Below are positions 7,507 through 15,475 of a stretch of DNA of 28,037 nucleotides, piece after piece. The notes under the pieces are model-generated. The model had not been told where the DNA came from. It ran no database searches and saw only the letters and a program-made list of their open reading frames with translations. The position numbers were made by a program, and so were the translations under genes. The stretch covers positions 1 through 28,037 of the forward strand of contig CANFYD010000003.1 in NCBI GenBank assembly GCA_947450745.1. The letters are read 5' to 3'. The number at the start of each line of letters is the position of its first letter. The first letter of the stretch is position 1. Source of the DNA: Burkholderiales bacterium. GTDB taxonomy: Bacteria; Pseudomonadota; Gammaproteobacteria; Burkholderiales; Burkholderiaceae_C.

Positions 7507-7599
7507 TCAGCCCGGCGGGACGTTTTGCGCAGGTCAAGGAGGAGGTCGCAGCCCTAGGCTGCGCAGGAGGACACGGAGCAAAACGTCCCGCCGGGCTGA
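7507..7599. repeat. 93-bp inverted-repeat element between convergent genes
   Basis: A perfect 22-bp inverted repeat has its arms at 7507-7528 and 7578-7599, with core CCGGCGGGACGTTTTGC on the left. Between them is a second, smaller palindrome, CGCAGCC-CTA-GGCTGCG at about 7547-7563. The element lies between the end of the small TPM gene (7418) and the end of ppk2 (7659). The two nested hairpins could end transcription from both sides, but there is no clear T-run, so a mobile-type palindromic repeat is equally likely. No transposase gene is nearby. Confidence 0.8.
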
Positions 7600-7658
7600 C
7601 CCCGCGAGCACGCCGTTTCTCCGCGAACGCTGGGTATCGCCAGGGACCTGAATGGCTC

Positions 7659-8495
7659 TCAAACCGACTTCAACGGCTTCAGCCGCCCGGTGAACGTCTC
7701 GGTCAAGGGCTCGTGCGCCAGCGGCGGGAAGCGCAGTTTGGGCTGCGGCACGGTGACATCGGGTAAATGGTCCAGCAGGTGGCGGATCATCGTCAGGCGG
7801 CCGCGCCGCTGATCGTTGAAATCAACCAGCGCCCAGGGCGCGTGCGGCTTGTGGGTGGCTTCCAGCATGCGGTCGCGGGCCTCGCCGTATTGCGTGTACA
7901 AGCGGCGCGCTTCCAAGTCGATGGCCGACAACTTCCAGCGCTTCAGCGGGTCACCCAAGCGCTCGGTGAAACGCAGCTCCTGCTGCTCCTGGTCAACCGT
8001 CAGCCAGTACTTGAACAACAGCACGCCGTCGTCCACCAGCAGCTTTTCAAACACCGGAGCCTGCTTCAAAAAGGCTTGCGTTTGCTCCGGCGTGCAAAAC
8101 CCCATCACCGTCTCGACCCCGGCGCGGTTATACCAACTGCGGTCAAACAGCGCGATCTCGCCGGCGGCCGGCAGATGCGGCATATAGCGCTGGAAGTACC
8201 ACTCGCCGCGCTCCCGGTCACTCGGCTTGCTGAGCGCCACCGTGTGGCATTGACGCGGGTTCAGTGTCTCAGAAATCGCCGAAATCACGCCGCCCTTGCC
8301 AGCGGTGTCGCGCCCCTCCACCAAGACCAGCAGGCGCTTGCCATGGTGCTGCAGCCAATGCGCCATCGCATTCAACTCCAGATGCAGCGGCTCCAGGCGC
8401 TCCAGATATTCACTCTTGCCGAGCTTGCCGTTGCCGTTTGATTTGCTATGGCTGCTGGATTTGGTATGACTGGCTTTGGGCGTCTTGGTGGACAT
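7659..8495 (-). CDS. ppk2: polyphosphate kinase 2 family protein
   Basis: PPK2 enzymes transfer phosphate between polyphosphate and nucleoside di- or monophosphates. The 278-residue protein has Walker A GRDTAGKGG (61-69), the Walker-B-like FDRSWYNRAG motif with Asp118 and Arg119 (117-126), and a lid region after it (VMGFCTPEQ onward). Other family blocks are LFKYWLTVDQEQQELRF and the PHAPWALVDFNDQRR segment. The frame is open up to 8738, but ATG 8495 is chosen because AGGAG lies 7-8 bases before it and the family N-terminus is reached soon after. Residues 1-27 are a Ser/Lys/Gly-rich extension. One-domain length suggests class I or III PPK2; nucleotide preference cannot be read here. The next gene upstream on the strand ends 46 bp away. 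Confidence 0.94.
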   Translation of the reverse strand: MSTKTPKASHTKSSSHSKSNGNGKLGKSEYLERLEPLHLELNAMAHWLQHHGKRLLVLVEGRDTAGKGGVISAISETLNPRQCHTVALSKPSDRERGEWYFQRYMPHLPAAGEIALFDRSWYNRAGVETVMGFCTPEQTQAFLKQAPVFEKLLVDDGVLLFKYWLTVDQEQQELRFTERLGDPLKRWKLSAIDLEARRLYTQYGEARDRMLEATHKPHAPWALVDFNDQRRGRLTMIRHLLDHLPDVTVPQPKLRFPPLAHEPLTETFTGRLKPLKSV

Positions 8496-8541
8496 GGGCG
8501 CTCCTGTGAAAGTCGCCCAGCTTAAACCGCCTGACTTCGCC

Positions 8542-9426
8542 TCAGGAAGTCTCGCCTTCAGCCACAGCGCCCAATAGCGTGAAGCTCTGCATCCCGGCCC
8601 AGCTTTCGCCGCCCTGCAGCGTGATCGGGTGTTCGACGCAGGCCGCCTCGATGCAGAGCATCTGCTGATAGCCGTCTGTCGGCATGTCGGCCAAGGCGGC
8701 ACATTTTTCAGCGCCGGGGTTCCACAGCACGGCGTCATCGAACCCTTGTTGGCGGATTTGCAGACGACGCAGCTGCGCGCCGCGCTGCTCTTGCAGCGTC
8801 AGGTCTTGCTTGACCTGGTGGTAGATGCGGTCGAGTTCGCCGCCGGGCAAGAGCAGATCCACACGCTGGGTTTTCAGCTGAGCGTCGACCGAATCCCAAT
8901 AATGCAGGCCGGCCAAGCCTTGCACGCTGGTCTCATTCAGATCCAGCACGCGCAAATAGCTGTGCAAAGCGGCGCTGAACTCAAATGGCTCCACGCCCCG
9001 GTTCTCACAGGCCAGCTCGATTTGCAGCTCTTGGCCGCTGATGCGCAAGCTCAGCTCCAGTTCGAACGCGTGCGGCCAGAGCATACGGCTGGCGGCGTCG
9101 TCGCTGAGGCGCAACACGGCCAAGCCGTCGTCCGCGCCGGTTTCCGCCAGCACCAATTGCCAGGGCTTGCTGCGCGCAAAGCCGTGGCGCTGCAATGGGC
9201 CACGTGCTGCGAACTGCGGGAAGATGACCGGCACCCCGCCGCGTATCGCCTGCCCCGAGGCATAAGCCGTCTGCGGCGACACATACAACTGCTCTTCCCC
9301 GCCGGCCGGAACCCAGGACAGCAGATGACCGCCGTGCAGCAAGACGGTGGCACGCGCGCCATCCGGCGAGCGCAACTCGATGGCTTCCATGCCTTGATGG
9401 CGGGTGATGGCGATAGCTGTGGTCAT
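8542..9426 (-). CDS. D-hexose-6-phosphate mutarotase (glucose-6-phosphate 1-epimerase)
   Basis: This 294-residue protein belongs to the YeaD/Ymr099c branch of the galactose-mutarotase fold, which interconverts alpha and beta anomers of hexose 6-phosphates in the cytosol. Visible family blocks are HGGHLLSWVPAG, a phosphate-binding stretch AIRGGVPVIFPQF, RHGFARSKPW with the catalytic-type His, and ALHSYLRV with the second conserved His. FDDAVLWNPG and the MLCIEAACV strand, with the usual Glu, follow near the C-terminus. The length matches the family. The ATG lies only 18 bp past the terminator hairpin that ends the atp operon, and its ribosome site is weak (CCCCTCGCCG), so expression may be low or come from a separate promoter not located. 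It is followed by ppk2 after 46 bp. Confidence 0.92.
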   Translation of the reverse strand: MTTAIAITRHQGMEAIELRSPDGARATVLLHGGHLLSWVPAGGEEQLYVSPQTAYASGQAIRGGVPVIFPQFAARGPLQRHGFARSKPWQLVLAETGADDGLAVLRLSDDAASRMLWPHAFELELSLRISGQELQIELACENRGVEPFEFSAALHSYLRVLDLNETSVQGLAGLHYWDSVDAQLKTQRVDLLLPGGELDRIYHQVKQDLTLQEQRGAQLRRLQIRQQGFDDAVLWNPGAEKCAALADMPTDGYQQMLCIEAACVEHPITLQGGESWAGMQSFTLLGAVAEGETS

Positions 9427-9443
9427 GACGGCGAGGGGATTGA

Positions 9444-9476
9444 AAACGCCCGCTCGACTTGCGTCGGCGGGCGTTT
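9444..9476 (-). terminator. intrinsic terminator of the atp operon
   Basis: Arms AAACGCCCGC (9444-9453) and GCGGGCGTTT (9467-9476) are perfectly complementary over 10 bp, with an extra inner CGAC/GTCG pairing. Read on the minus strand the hairpin ends in GGGCGTTTT, a short T-run. It lies 53 bp after the atpC stop and 17 bp before the next start codon. Confidence 0.85.
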
Positions 9477-9528
9477 GAAGGTGTGTAAGGAGGCGCAGGC
9501 CCGGTTCAGCCTGTCACCCGGTCTGACC

Positions 9529-9957
9529 TTAGCGCTTACGGAACTTGCGCAGCGCTGCGATCTGCGCGGCCATGGCGACAAACTCGCCCTGAGCGGCAGC
9601 AAAGTCGATGTCGCTCTTGGCGTTCTTCATCGCTTCTTCGGCAATCGCGCGGGCCGCAACGGCCTTGGCTTCATCAAGGTCCTTGCCGCGGATGGCGGTG
9701 TCGGCGAGCACGGTGACGCAACCGGGCTGTACTTCCAGAATGCCACCGGCGACGAAGACGAACTCGACTTCACCGTCGCTGCCGTCGGCGTTGGCGCGTT
9801 GAATACGCACCGCGCCGGGCTTGATGCGGGTGATCAGCGGTGTGTGACGGGGCAAGATGCCCAGTTCACCGTTTTCGCCCGGCAGTGCAACGAATTTGGC
9901 TTCGCCGGAGAAGATCAACTCTTCGGCCGAAACCACGTCAACGTGGATAGTTGCCAT
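9529..9957 (-). CDS. atpC: ATP synthase F1 epsilon subunit
   Basis: Epsilon is part of the central stalk of F1 and inhibits ATP hydrolysis through its C-terminal helices. The 142-residue protein has the N-terminal beta-sandwich with the signature GENGELGILPRHTPLITRIKPGAVRI (across about 27-52), GGILEVQPGCVTVLADTA, and the two C-terminal helices from about residue 88 (DLDEAKAVAARAIAEEAM). Its length is normal for Burkholderiales. It is the last gene of the operon, 92 bp after atpD, with a hairpin in between (9996-10045) and a terminator after. The ATG at 9957 follows a TTTTTTCC-type leader on the plus strand, i.e. an AGGAAAAAAA purine-rich ribosome site on the message. Confidence 0.98.
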   Translation of the reverse strand: MATIHVDVVSAEELIFSGEAKFVALPGENGELGILPRHTPLITRIKPGAVRIQRANADGSDGEVEFVFVAGGILEVQPGCVTVLADTAIRGKDLDEAKAVAARAIAEEAMKNAKSDIDFAAAQGEFVAMAAQIAALRKFRKR

Positions 9958-9995
9958 TGTGTTTTTTTCCTAGCGTGAAGAAGAGGGACTGTTTG

Positions 9996-10045
9996 CTTGC
10001 GGGCTGAGGCGGTTCCGGCTTACCGGTTCAACGTCGGCCCGCAAG
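9996..10045 (-). other. hairpin between atpD and atpC
   Basis: CTTGCGGGC (9996-10004) and GCCCGCAAG (10037-10045) are a perfect 9-bp inverted repeat enclosing a small CCGG-CTTA-CCGG hairpin. There is no T-run on the minus strand, so it is more likely an RNA-stability or partial-stop structure in the polycistronic message than a full terminator. The role is inferred. Confidence 0.45.
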
Positions 10046-10049
10046 GGGA

Positions 10050-11480
10050 TCAGTTCATCTTTTTCGCTTTTTCGAACGCTTCGTCGATGGTGCCGACCAT
10101 GTAGAACGCTTGCTCTGGCAGGTGATCGCACTCGCCGGCAACAATCATCTTGAAGCCGCGGATGGTTTCCTTCAGGGGCACGTATTTGCCCGGCGAGCCG
10201 GTAAACACTTCAGCCACGTGGAAGGGCTGGCTCAGGAAGCGCTGGATCTTGCGAGCGCGAGACACGGCCAGCTTGTCGTCAGGCGACAGCTCGTCCATGC
10301 CCAGAATCGCAATGATGTCGCGCAATTCCTTGTAACGCTGCAAGGTGCCCTGGACGGCACGTGCGGTGTTGTAGTGGTCTTCGCCGACCACGTTCGGGTC
10401 CAGCTGACGCGAGCTGGAGTCGAGCGGGTCAACCGCCGGGTAGATACCCAGCGAAGCGATGTCACGGGACAGCACGACGGTGGAGTCCAAGTGAGCGAAG
10501 GTGGTGGCAGGCGACGGGTCGGTCAAGTCATCCGCTGGCACGTAAACGGCCTGGATGGAGGTGATCGAACCGACCTTGGTCGAAGTGATCCGCTCTTGCA
10601 AGCGGCCCATTTCCTCGGCCAGCGTCGGCTGGTAACCCACGGCGGAAGGCATACGGCCCAGCAGCGCGGACACTTCGGTTCCGGCCAGCGTGTAGCGATA
10701 GATGTTGTCCACGAAGAACAACACATCCTTGCCTTCGTCACGGAACGATTCCGCGATGGTCAGGCCGGTCAGGGCCACGCGCAGGCGGTTGCCAGGGGGC
10801 TCATTCATCTGGCCGTAGACCATCGCGACCTTGGAGTCTTCGAGCTTCTCGAGGTTCACGACGCCGGAGTCGGCCATCTCGTGATAGAAGTCGTTGCCTT
10901 CACGAGTGCGCTCGCCCACACCTGCAAACACCGACAGACCCGAGTGAGCCTTGGCGATGTTGTTGATCAGCTCCATCATGTTGACGGTCTTGCCGACGCC
11001 GGCACCACCGAACAAGCCGACCTTGCCGCCCTTGGCGAACGGGCAGACCAAGTCAATCACCTTGATGCCGGTTTCGAGCAAGTCTTGCGACGGGCTCAGT
11101 TCGTCATAAGCGGGTGGCTTGCGGTGGATGGGAGCGGTTTGCTCTTGACCGACCGGGCCGCGCTCGTCAATCGGGTTGCCCAGCACGTCCATGATGCGGC
11201 CGAGGGTGGCGCGACCAACCGGCACAGTGATGCCGGCGCCGGTGTTGCGAACCATCAGACCACGGCGCAGGCCGTCGCTGGAACCCATCACAATGGCGCG
11301 CACGATGCCGTCACCCAGCAGTTGCTGCACTTCCAGCGTCAGGCCGGAATCAGAACCCACCAGCTTCAAAGCGTCGTACACCTTGGGCATCTCATTGCGT
11401 GGGAACTCGACGTCCACCACTGCGCCGATGCACTGGACAATCTTGCCCTCAGCGCTTGCTACCTGTTGCACGTTCGACAT
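10050..11480 (-). CDS. atpD: ATP synthase F1 beta subunit
   Basis: Beta carries the catalytic nucleotide sites of F1. Using ATG 11480 the protein has 476 residues. Walker A GGAGVGKT lies at 158-165, GERTREGND at 189-197 with the catalytic Glu, and the DELSPDDK loop (DELSD/P..K, contacting gamma) in the C-terminal third. The IGAVVDVEFPR N-terminal strand is also typical. The frame stays open to 11555, but that would overlap the end of atpG. AAGGAT sits 8 bases before ATG 11480 and too close to the ATG at 11486, so MSNVQQ is preferred. All catalytic residues are present. It lies 58 bp after atpG in the operon. Confidence 0.98.
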   Translation of the reverse strand: MSNVQQVASAEGKIVQCIGAVVDVEFPRNEMPKVYDALKLVGSDSGLTLEVQQLLGDGIVRAIVMGSSDGLRRGLMVRNTGAGITVPVGRATLGRIMDVLGNPIDERGPVGQEQTAPIHRKPPAYDELSPSQDLLETGIKVIDLVCPFAKGGKVGLFGGAGVGKTVNMMELINNIAKAHSGLSVFAGVGERTREGNDFYHEMADSGVVNLEKLEDSKVAMVYGQMNEPPGNRLRVALTGLTIAESFRDEGKDVLFFVDNIYRYTLAGTEVSALLGRMPSAVGYQPTLAEEMGRLQERITSTKVGSITSIQAVYVPADDLTDPSPATTFAHLDSTVVLSRDIASLGIYPAVDPLDSSSRQLDPNVVGEDHYNTARAVQGTLQRYKELRDIIAILGMDELSPDDKLAVSRARKIQRFLSQPFHVAEVFTGSPGKYVPLKETIRGFKMIVAGECDHLPEQAFYMVGTIDEAFEKAKKMN

Positions 11481-11538
11481 GTTCATATCCTTAAAACTTG
11501 CAGATTCTTGATTCTTGACCGCGTGGTGCTGGGGCTGC

Positions 11539-12408
11539 TTAAACAGCTGCCGCACCGCCCACGATTTCGGAGAGTTCTTTGGTGATGGCCGCTTGACGCG
11601 TGCGGTTGTAGATCAGCTTCAATTCGCCGATCACGTTGCCCGCGTTGTCGGTCGCCGACTTCATCGCCACCATGCGTGCCGAATGCTCGGACGCCATGTT
11701 GTCCGCCACGGCCTGATAGACCAGCGCTTCCACATAACGCACCAGCAGCGAGTCGATGACGGTTTCGGCATCAGGCTCGTAGACATAGTCCCAGCCATGC
11801 TCGGACGCCTTCGCCTCCATGCTGTCAGCGGCCAGCGGCAGCAATTGCTGCACCATCGCCTCTTGACGCATCGTGTTGATGAAGCGCGTGTAGCAGAGAT
11901 ACACGGCCGACAACTTGCCTTCAGCGTAAGCGTCGAGCAGCACCTTGACCGGGCCAACCATCTTGTCCAGATGCGGCTTGTCACCCAACTGGGTGATGTG
12001 GGCCACCACCGGCACGCCGATGCGGTTCAAGAAACCGAGACCCTTGTTGCCGATGGCGACGGCTTGGCTCTTCACGCCCTTGCCTTCAAGCTCCTTGAGC
12101 TTGGCCGTCAACATGCGCAGGATGTTGGTGTTCAAACCGCCGCACAGGCCTTTGTCGGTCGTCACGACGATGTAGCCCACCGGCTTGGTCGCGTCATTCG
12201 CGACCATGAAGGCGTGCTTGTACTCGGGCGTGGCTTGCGACAGATTGGCCGCCAGCGTGCGGATCTTCTCGCTGTACGGGCGCGCGGCACGAACCCGCTC
12301 TTGCGCTTTGCGCATCTTCGAGACCGAGACCATTTCCATGGCCTTGGTGATCTTCTTCGTGTTCTCGAAGCTCTTGATCTTGCCGCGAATTTCCTTGCTT
12401 GATGCCAT
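11539..12408 (-). CDS. atpG: ATP synthase F1 gamma subunit
   Basis: Gamma is the rotating shaft inside the alpha3beta3 ring. The 289-residue protein shows both terminal helices of the coiled coil: N-terminal GKIKSFENTKKITKAMEMVS (about 9-28) and C-terminal SARMVAMKSATDNAGNVIGE (about 245-264), which ends with the usual YNRTRQAAITKEL.EIVGGAAA. The Rossmann-like middle contains VTTDKGLCGGLN. The length fits the family. A strong AGGAAAT site precedes the ATG at 12408. Directly upstream of that site, the two 60-bp repeats fill the gap to atpA, which is unusual for an operon that normally has short spacers. Confidence 0.98.
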   Translation of the reverse strand: MASSKEIRGKIKSFENTKKITKAMEMVSVSKMRKAQERVRAARPYSEKIRTLAANLSQATPEYKHAFMVANDATKPVGYIVVTTDKGLCGGLNTNILRMLTAKLKELEGKGVKSQAVAIGNKGLGFLNRIGVPVVAHITQLGDKPHLDKMVGPVKVLLDAYAEGKLSAVYLCYTRFINTMRQEAMVQQLLPLAADSMEAKASEHGWDYVYEPDAETVIDSLLVRYVEALVYQAVADNMASEHSARMVAMKSATDNAGNVIGELKLIYNRTRQAAITKELSEIVGGAAAV

Positions 12409-12419
12409 GAATATTTCCT

Positions 12420-12540
12420 AATCAGTTGGGGACAGAGCTACTCGGGAATACGCTCGGGCGGTCTGTCCCACAAGGCCATAGTCAGTGGGGGACAGAGCTA
12501 CTCGCGACTACGCTCGGGCGATCTGTCCCACAAGGCCATC
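12420..12540. repeat. two-copy 60-bp palindromic repeat inside the atp operon
   Basis: Units at 12421-12480 and 12481-12540 are about 85-90% identical by eye. Each holds GGGGACAGAG near one end and TCTGTCCCAC near the other, able to pair as a hairpin with an inner GAGC/GCTC match. The array starts directly upstream of the atpG ribosome site and its last bases overlap the atpA stop codon (12539-12541). A related copy lies next to priA (1509-1563), and the segment GGCGGTCTGTCCCAC also occurs in the array at 1242-1500. Confidence 0.92.
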
Positions 12541-14089
12541 AGAAGGATTTCTTGAAGGCAGCCACAGCCGCCGACATTTCAGCTTCCGCATCCTTGTCCA
12601 GCGCCTTGCTGTCTTCGATCTTCTTCAGCAGCGCGACGTGATTGGTCTTCAGGTGCAGATGCAGGCCGGCTTCGAAGGCCAACACTTGCTTGACATCCAC
12701 ATCGTCCATGAAGCCCTTGTTGACAGCGAACAAGGTCGCGCCAGTCAAGGAGATCGGCAGCGGCGAGTACTGAGCTTGCTTGAGCAGCTCGGTCACGCGG
12801 GCGCCACGGTCCAACTGCTTGCGAGTCGTTTCATCAAGGTCAGAAGCGAACTGGGCAAAAGCGGCCAATTCACGGTACTGCGCCAAGTCGGTACGGATAC
12901 CGCCGGACTGGTTCTTGATGATCTTGGTCTGCGCCGACGAGCCGACCCGCGACACCGAGATACCGGCGTTAATGGCGGGGCGAATACCGGCGTTGAACAA
13001 CGACGTTTCCAGGAAGATCTGCCCGTCGGTGATCGAAATCACGTTGGTCGGCACGAAAGCGGACACGTCGCCGGCTTGCGTCTCGATGATGGGCAGAGCT
13101 GTCAATGAACCGGTGCGGCCCTTGACTTCGCCCTTGGTGAACGCTTCGACGTAGTCGGCGTTCACGCGAGCGGCGCGCTCCAACAGGCGGCTGTGCAAAT
13201 AGAACACATCGCCCGGGTAAGCTTCACGGCCTGGCGGGCGGCGCAGCAGCAGGGACACTTGACGGTAGGCCACGGCCTGCTTGGACAAGTCGTCATACAC
13301 GATCAGCGCGTCTTCGCCGCGGTCGCGGAAGTACTCGCCCATCGTGCAGCCCGAATAGGCCGACACATATTGCATCGCCGCCGATTCGGCCGCAGTAGCA
13401 GCCACCACGATGGTGTATTCCATCGCGCCATGCTGTTCCAGGGCGCGCACCACGTTCTTGACCGATGAAGCCTTCTGGCCAATCGCAACGTAGATGCAGG
13501 TCATGTTCTGACCGCGCTGGTTGATGATGGCGTCGATGGCCACAGCCGTCTTGCCGGTCTGGCGGTCACCAATGATCAGCTCGCGCTGGCCACGGCCAAT
13601 CGGCACCATCGAGTCGATGGACTTCAGGCCGGTCTGCATCGGCTGATCGACCGACTTGCGGGCAATCACGCCCGGAGCGATGCGCTCGATCGGAGCCGAC
13701 AACTTGGCGTTGATCGGGCCTTTGCCGTCGATAGGCTGACCCAGCGCGTTGACCACGCGGCCTTTCAGCTCGGGGCCGACCGGCACTTCCAGAATGCGGC
13801 CGGTGCACTTGACCGTGTCGCCTTCGGAGATGTGTTCGTACTCACCCAAAATCACGGCACCCACCGAGTCACGCTCGAGGTTCAACGCCAGACCAAAGGT
13901 CGGTGTGCCGTCGGCCGTAGCGGGGAACTCCAACATTTCGCCCTGCATCGCATCGGACAGGCCGTGCACGCGCACGATGCCGTCGGTCACCGAAACCACG
14001 GTGCCCTGATTGCGGATGTCGGTCGAAGTGCCAAGGCCCTCAATGCGGTTCTTGATCAGTTCGGAAATTTCTGCGGAATTCAAATGCAT
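12539..14089 (-). CDS. atpA: ATP synthase F1 alpha subunit
   Basis: Alpha forms the non-catalytic nucleotide sites and supplies the arginine finger to beta. The 516-residue protein has the N-terminal LNSAEISELIKNRIE helix for delta binding, VSVTDGIVRVHGL, Walker A GDRQTGKT (174-181), and the C-terminal signature RPAINAGISVSRVGSSAQ with the arginine finger. The length is normal. ATG 14089 is preceded by GGAGATAAGC, a fair ribosome site. It is the longest gene of the operon, 94 bp after atpH. Its stop codon overlaps the edge of the 60-bp repeat pair. Confidence 0.98.
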   Translation of the reverse strand: MHLNSAEISELIKNRIEGLGTSTDIRNQGTVVSVTDGIVRVHGLSDAMQGEMLEFPATADGTPTFGLALNLERDSVGAVILGEYEHISEGDTVKCTGRILEVPVGPELKGRVVNALGQPIDGKGPINAKLSAPIERIAPGVIARKSVDQPMQTGLKSIDSMVPIGRGQRELIIGDRQTGKTAVAIDAIINQRGQNMTCIYVAIGQKASSVKNVVRALEQHGAMEYTIVVAATAAESAAMQYVSAYSGCTMGEYFRDRGEDALIVYDDLSKQAVAYRQVSLLLRRPPGREAYPGDVFYLHSRLLERAARVNADYVEAFTKGEVKGRTGSLTALPIIETQAGDVSAFVPTNVISITDGQIFLETSLFNAGIRPAINAGISVSRVGSSAQTKIIKNQSGGIRTDLAQYRELAAFAQFASDLDETTRKQLDRGARVTELLKQAQYSPLPISLTGATLFAVNKGFMDDVDVKQVLAFEAGLHLHLKTNHVALLKKIEDSKALDKDAEAEMSAAVAAFKKSF

Positions 14090-14183
14090 TGCTTATCTCC
14101 GGTCTGCGGGGGCTCAAGGCCGTTGGCCGGAAGCTTTGACAGGTTGGACGAAAGGGGTCACGTAGGGTGGCGGTCGCAGGCCA

Positions 14184-14717
14184 TCAGGCCGCGAGCGCCA
14201 CTTTCATTTGTTCAAGACGAGCTTTCACCGAGGTGTCGAGCACTTCATCTCCGACCACGACGCGAATGCCACCGATCAACGCCGGCTCGACTTGAACCGT
14301 GGCGTTGAGCTTGCGGCCAAAGCGCTTTTCAAGCGTGGCGACCAGAGCTTCCAGCTGCTCGGCATCGATGGCAAAGGCGCTGAACACTTGCGCGTCCGAC
14401 ACGCCTGAGCGCTCATTCACCAGCACATGAAATTGCGAAACAATTTCAGGCAGCACGGTCAAACGACCGTTGGCGATCACGGTGCTCAGCAGGTTCTTGG
14501 CTGTGTCGCTCAGCGGGGCTTGCGCCGCCGCTGACACCACATCCATCACCTGCTCAGCCGTCACCATCGGGTTGTCGGCAAATTGACGCAATTGCGCGTC
14601 AGCCGCGATGGCGGCCAGTGCGTCGACTTCAGCGGTCACTTGTTCCAGGTCGCCTTTGATGGCGACTTGGAACAAGGCGTCCGCATAGGGACGGGCAAGG
14701 GTTGCGAGCTCAGCCAT
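14184..14717 (-). CDS. atpH: ATP synthase F1 delta subunit
   Basis: Delta joins the peripheral stalk to the top of F1. The 177-residue protein begins MAELATLARPYADALF, the typical delta opening, and continues through the helical N-domain. The C-terminal domain carries the family signature near its end: VQVEPALIGGIRVVVGDEVLD (across about 142-162), then SVKARLEQMKVAL. The length is normal. The ATG lies 3 bp beyond the stop of atpF, consistent with coupled translation. The spacer to atpA is 94 bp without a clear terminator. Confidence 0.97.
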   Translation of the reverse strand: MAELATLARPYADALFQVAIKGDLEQVTAEVDALAAIAADAQLRQFADNPMVTAEQVMDVVSAAAQAPLSDTAKNLLSTVIANGRLTVLPEIVSQFHVLVNERSGVSDAQVFSAFAIDAEQLEALVATLEKRFGRKLNATVQVEPALIGGIRVVVGDEVLDTSVKARLEQMKVALAA

Positions 14718-14720
14718 GGC

Positions 14721-15191
14721 TTACAGCTCGGTCTGCAAACGCGTCAGCAGCTCGGCGTGAACGCCGGCATCGACTTCGCGCTTGAGAATCGCCTCGGCAC
14801 CCATGATGGCCAATGCGGCGACCTGACTACGCAGGGCCTCACGGGCTTTCAAGGATTCCTGACCTGCTTCGGCTTTGGCCAAAGCGATGATCTTGGCGGC
14901 TTCTTCAGTCGCACGTGCCTTGGCTTCGTCCACCATGGCAGTGGCGCGCTTTTCAGCAGCAGCCATCAGCAAAGTGGTCTCACCGCGGGTCTGCGCGAGT
15001 TGCTCGTCAACCTTCTTGTTGGCGTTGGCCAACTCGGCCTTGGCTTTATCAGCCGAGGCCAGTCCGTCGCGGATCTTCTCTGCACGATCATCCAGCGCCT
15101 TGGTGATAGGCGGCCAGATGAACTGCATGGTGAACCATACAAGAATCGCAAAAACGATTGCTTGCAGGAACAGAGTTGCGTTGATATTCAC
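14721..15191 (-). CDS. atpF: ATP synthase F0 b subunit, GTG start
   Basis: Subunit b forms the peripheral stalk dimer. The 156-residue protein has one N-terminal membrane helix (NATLFLQAIVFAILVWFTMQFIWPPI, about 4-29), then a long charged Ala/Glu/Lys-rich helix ending in the delta-binding region. The start codon is GTG (complement of CAC at 15189-15191), supported by AAAGGAT about 6 bases before it and by the family N-terminus MNINAT. It lies 38 bp after atpE. The length is exactly that usual for proteobacterial b. Confidence 0.97.
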   Translation of the reverse strand: MNINATLFLQAIVFAILVWFTMQFIWPPITKALDDRAEKIRDGLASADKAKAELANANKKVDEQLAQTRGETTLLMAAAEKRATAMVDEAKARATEEAAKIIALAKAEAGQESLKAREALRSQVAALAIMGAEAILKREVDAGVHAELLTRLQTEL

Positions 15192-15229
15192 AGCACGATC
15201 CTTTCAACCGTGAAAGGTAGGCGAGCCGC

Positions 15230-15475
15230 TTAGATCGCGAAAGGCTTGGCGAACGCGAACAGCAATGCGATAGCCACGCCGATCAGGAACGCAGCGTCGA
15301 TCAGACCAGCCAAGATGAACATTTTGGTTTGCAATTCATTCATCAGTTCAGGCTGGCGAGCCGAAGCTTCCAGGAACTTGCCGCCCATCAGCGCGATGCC
15401 GATAGAAGCGCCCAAAGCGCCCAGACCAACGATAAGACCGCAAGCAAGTGCTACGAGACCGAGGATGTTTTCCAT
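15230..15475 (-). CDS. atpE: ATP synthase F0 c subunit (proteolipid)
   Basis: Subunit c forms the proton-driven ring. The 81-residue hairpin has two membrane helices (about 5-32 and 52-78) joined by a polar loop with the conserved ARQPE (39-43). The proton-carrying acid is Asp60 in GLIDAAFLIG. The first helix has the Gly-rich GLGALGASIG packing motif. No sodium-ring signature (extra Glu/Ser/Thr set) is evident, so proton coupling is expected. A strong AGGAG lies 7 bases before the ATG, and the leader before it is pyrimidine-rich, consistent with the high translation this subunit needs. Confidence 0.98.
   Translation of the reverse strand: MENILGLVALACGLIVGLGALGASIGIALMGGKFLEASARQPELMNELQTKMFILAGLIDAAFLIGVAIALLFAFAKPFAI

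Noticed and set aside
8496..8738. N-terminal extension of the PPK2 protein
   Set aside because: It overlaps the mutarotase gene in another frame, and a good AGGAG precedes the ATG at 8495.
10110..11585. Long plus-strand open frame (491 codons) opposite atpD, and similar ones at 1648-2916, 8629-9978, 23362-25032 and 26445-27569
   Set aside because: They are antisense shadows of certain genes in GC-rich DNA; the translations are low-complexity Arg/Gln/His/Ala-rich text with no domain.
14158..14183. GTAGGGTGG motif between atpA and atpH as another copy of the GTAGGGCGGGTC repeat
   Set aside because: Only about 9 bases match and the palindromic second half is missing.
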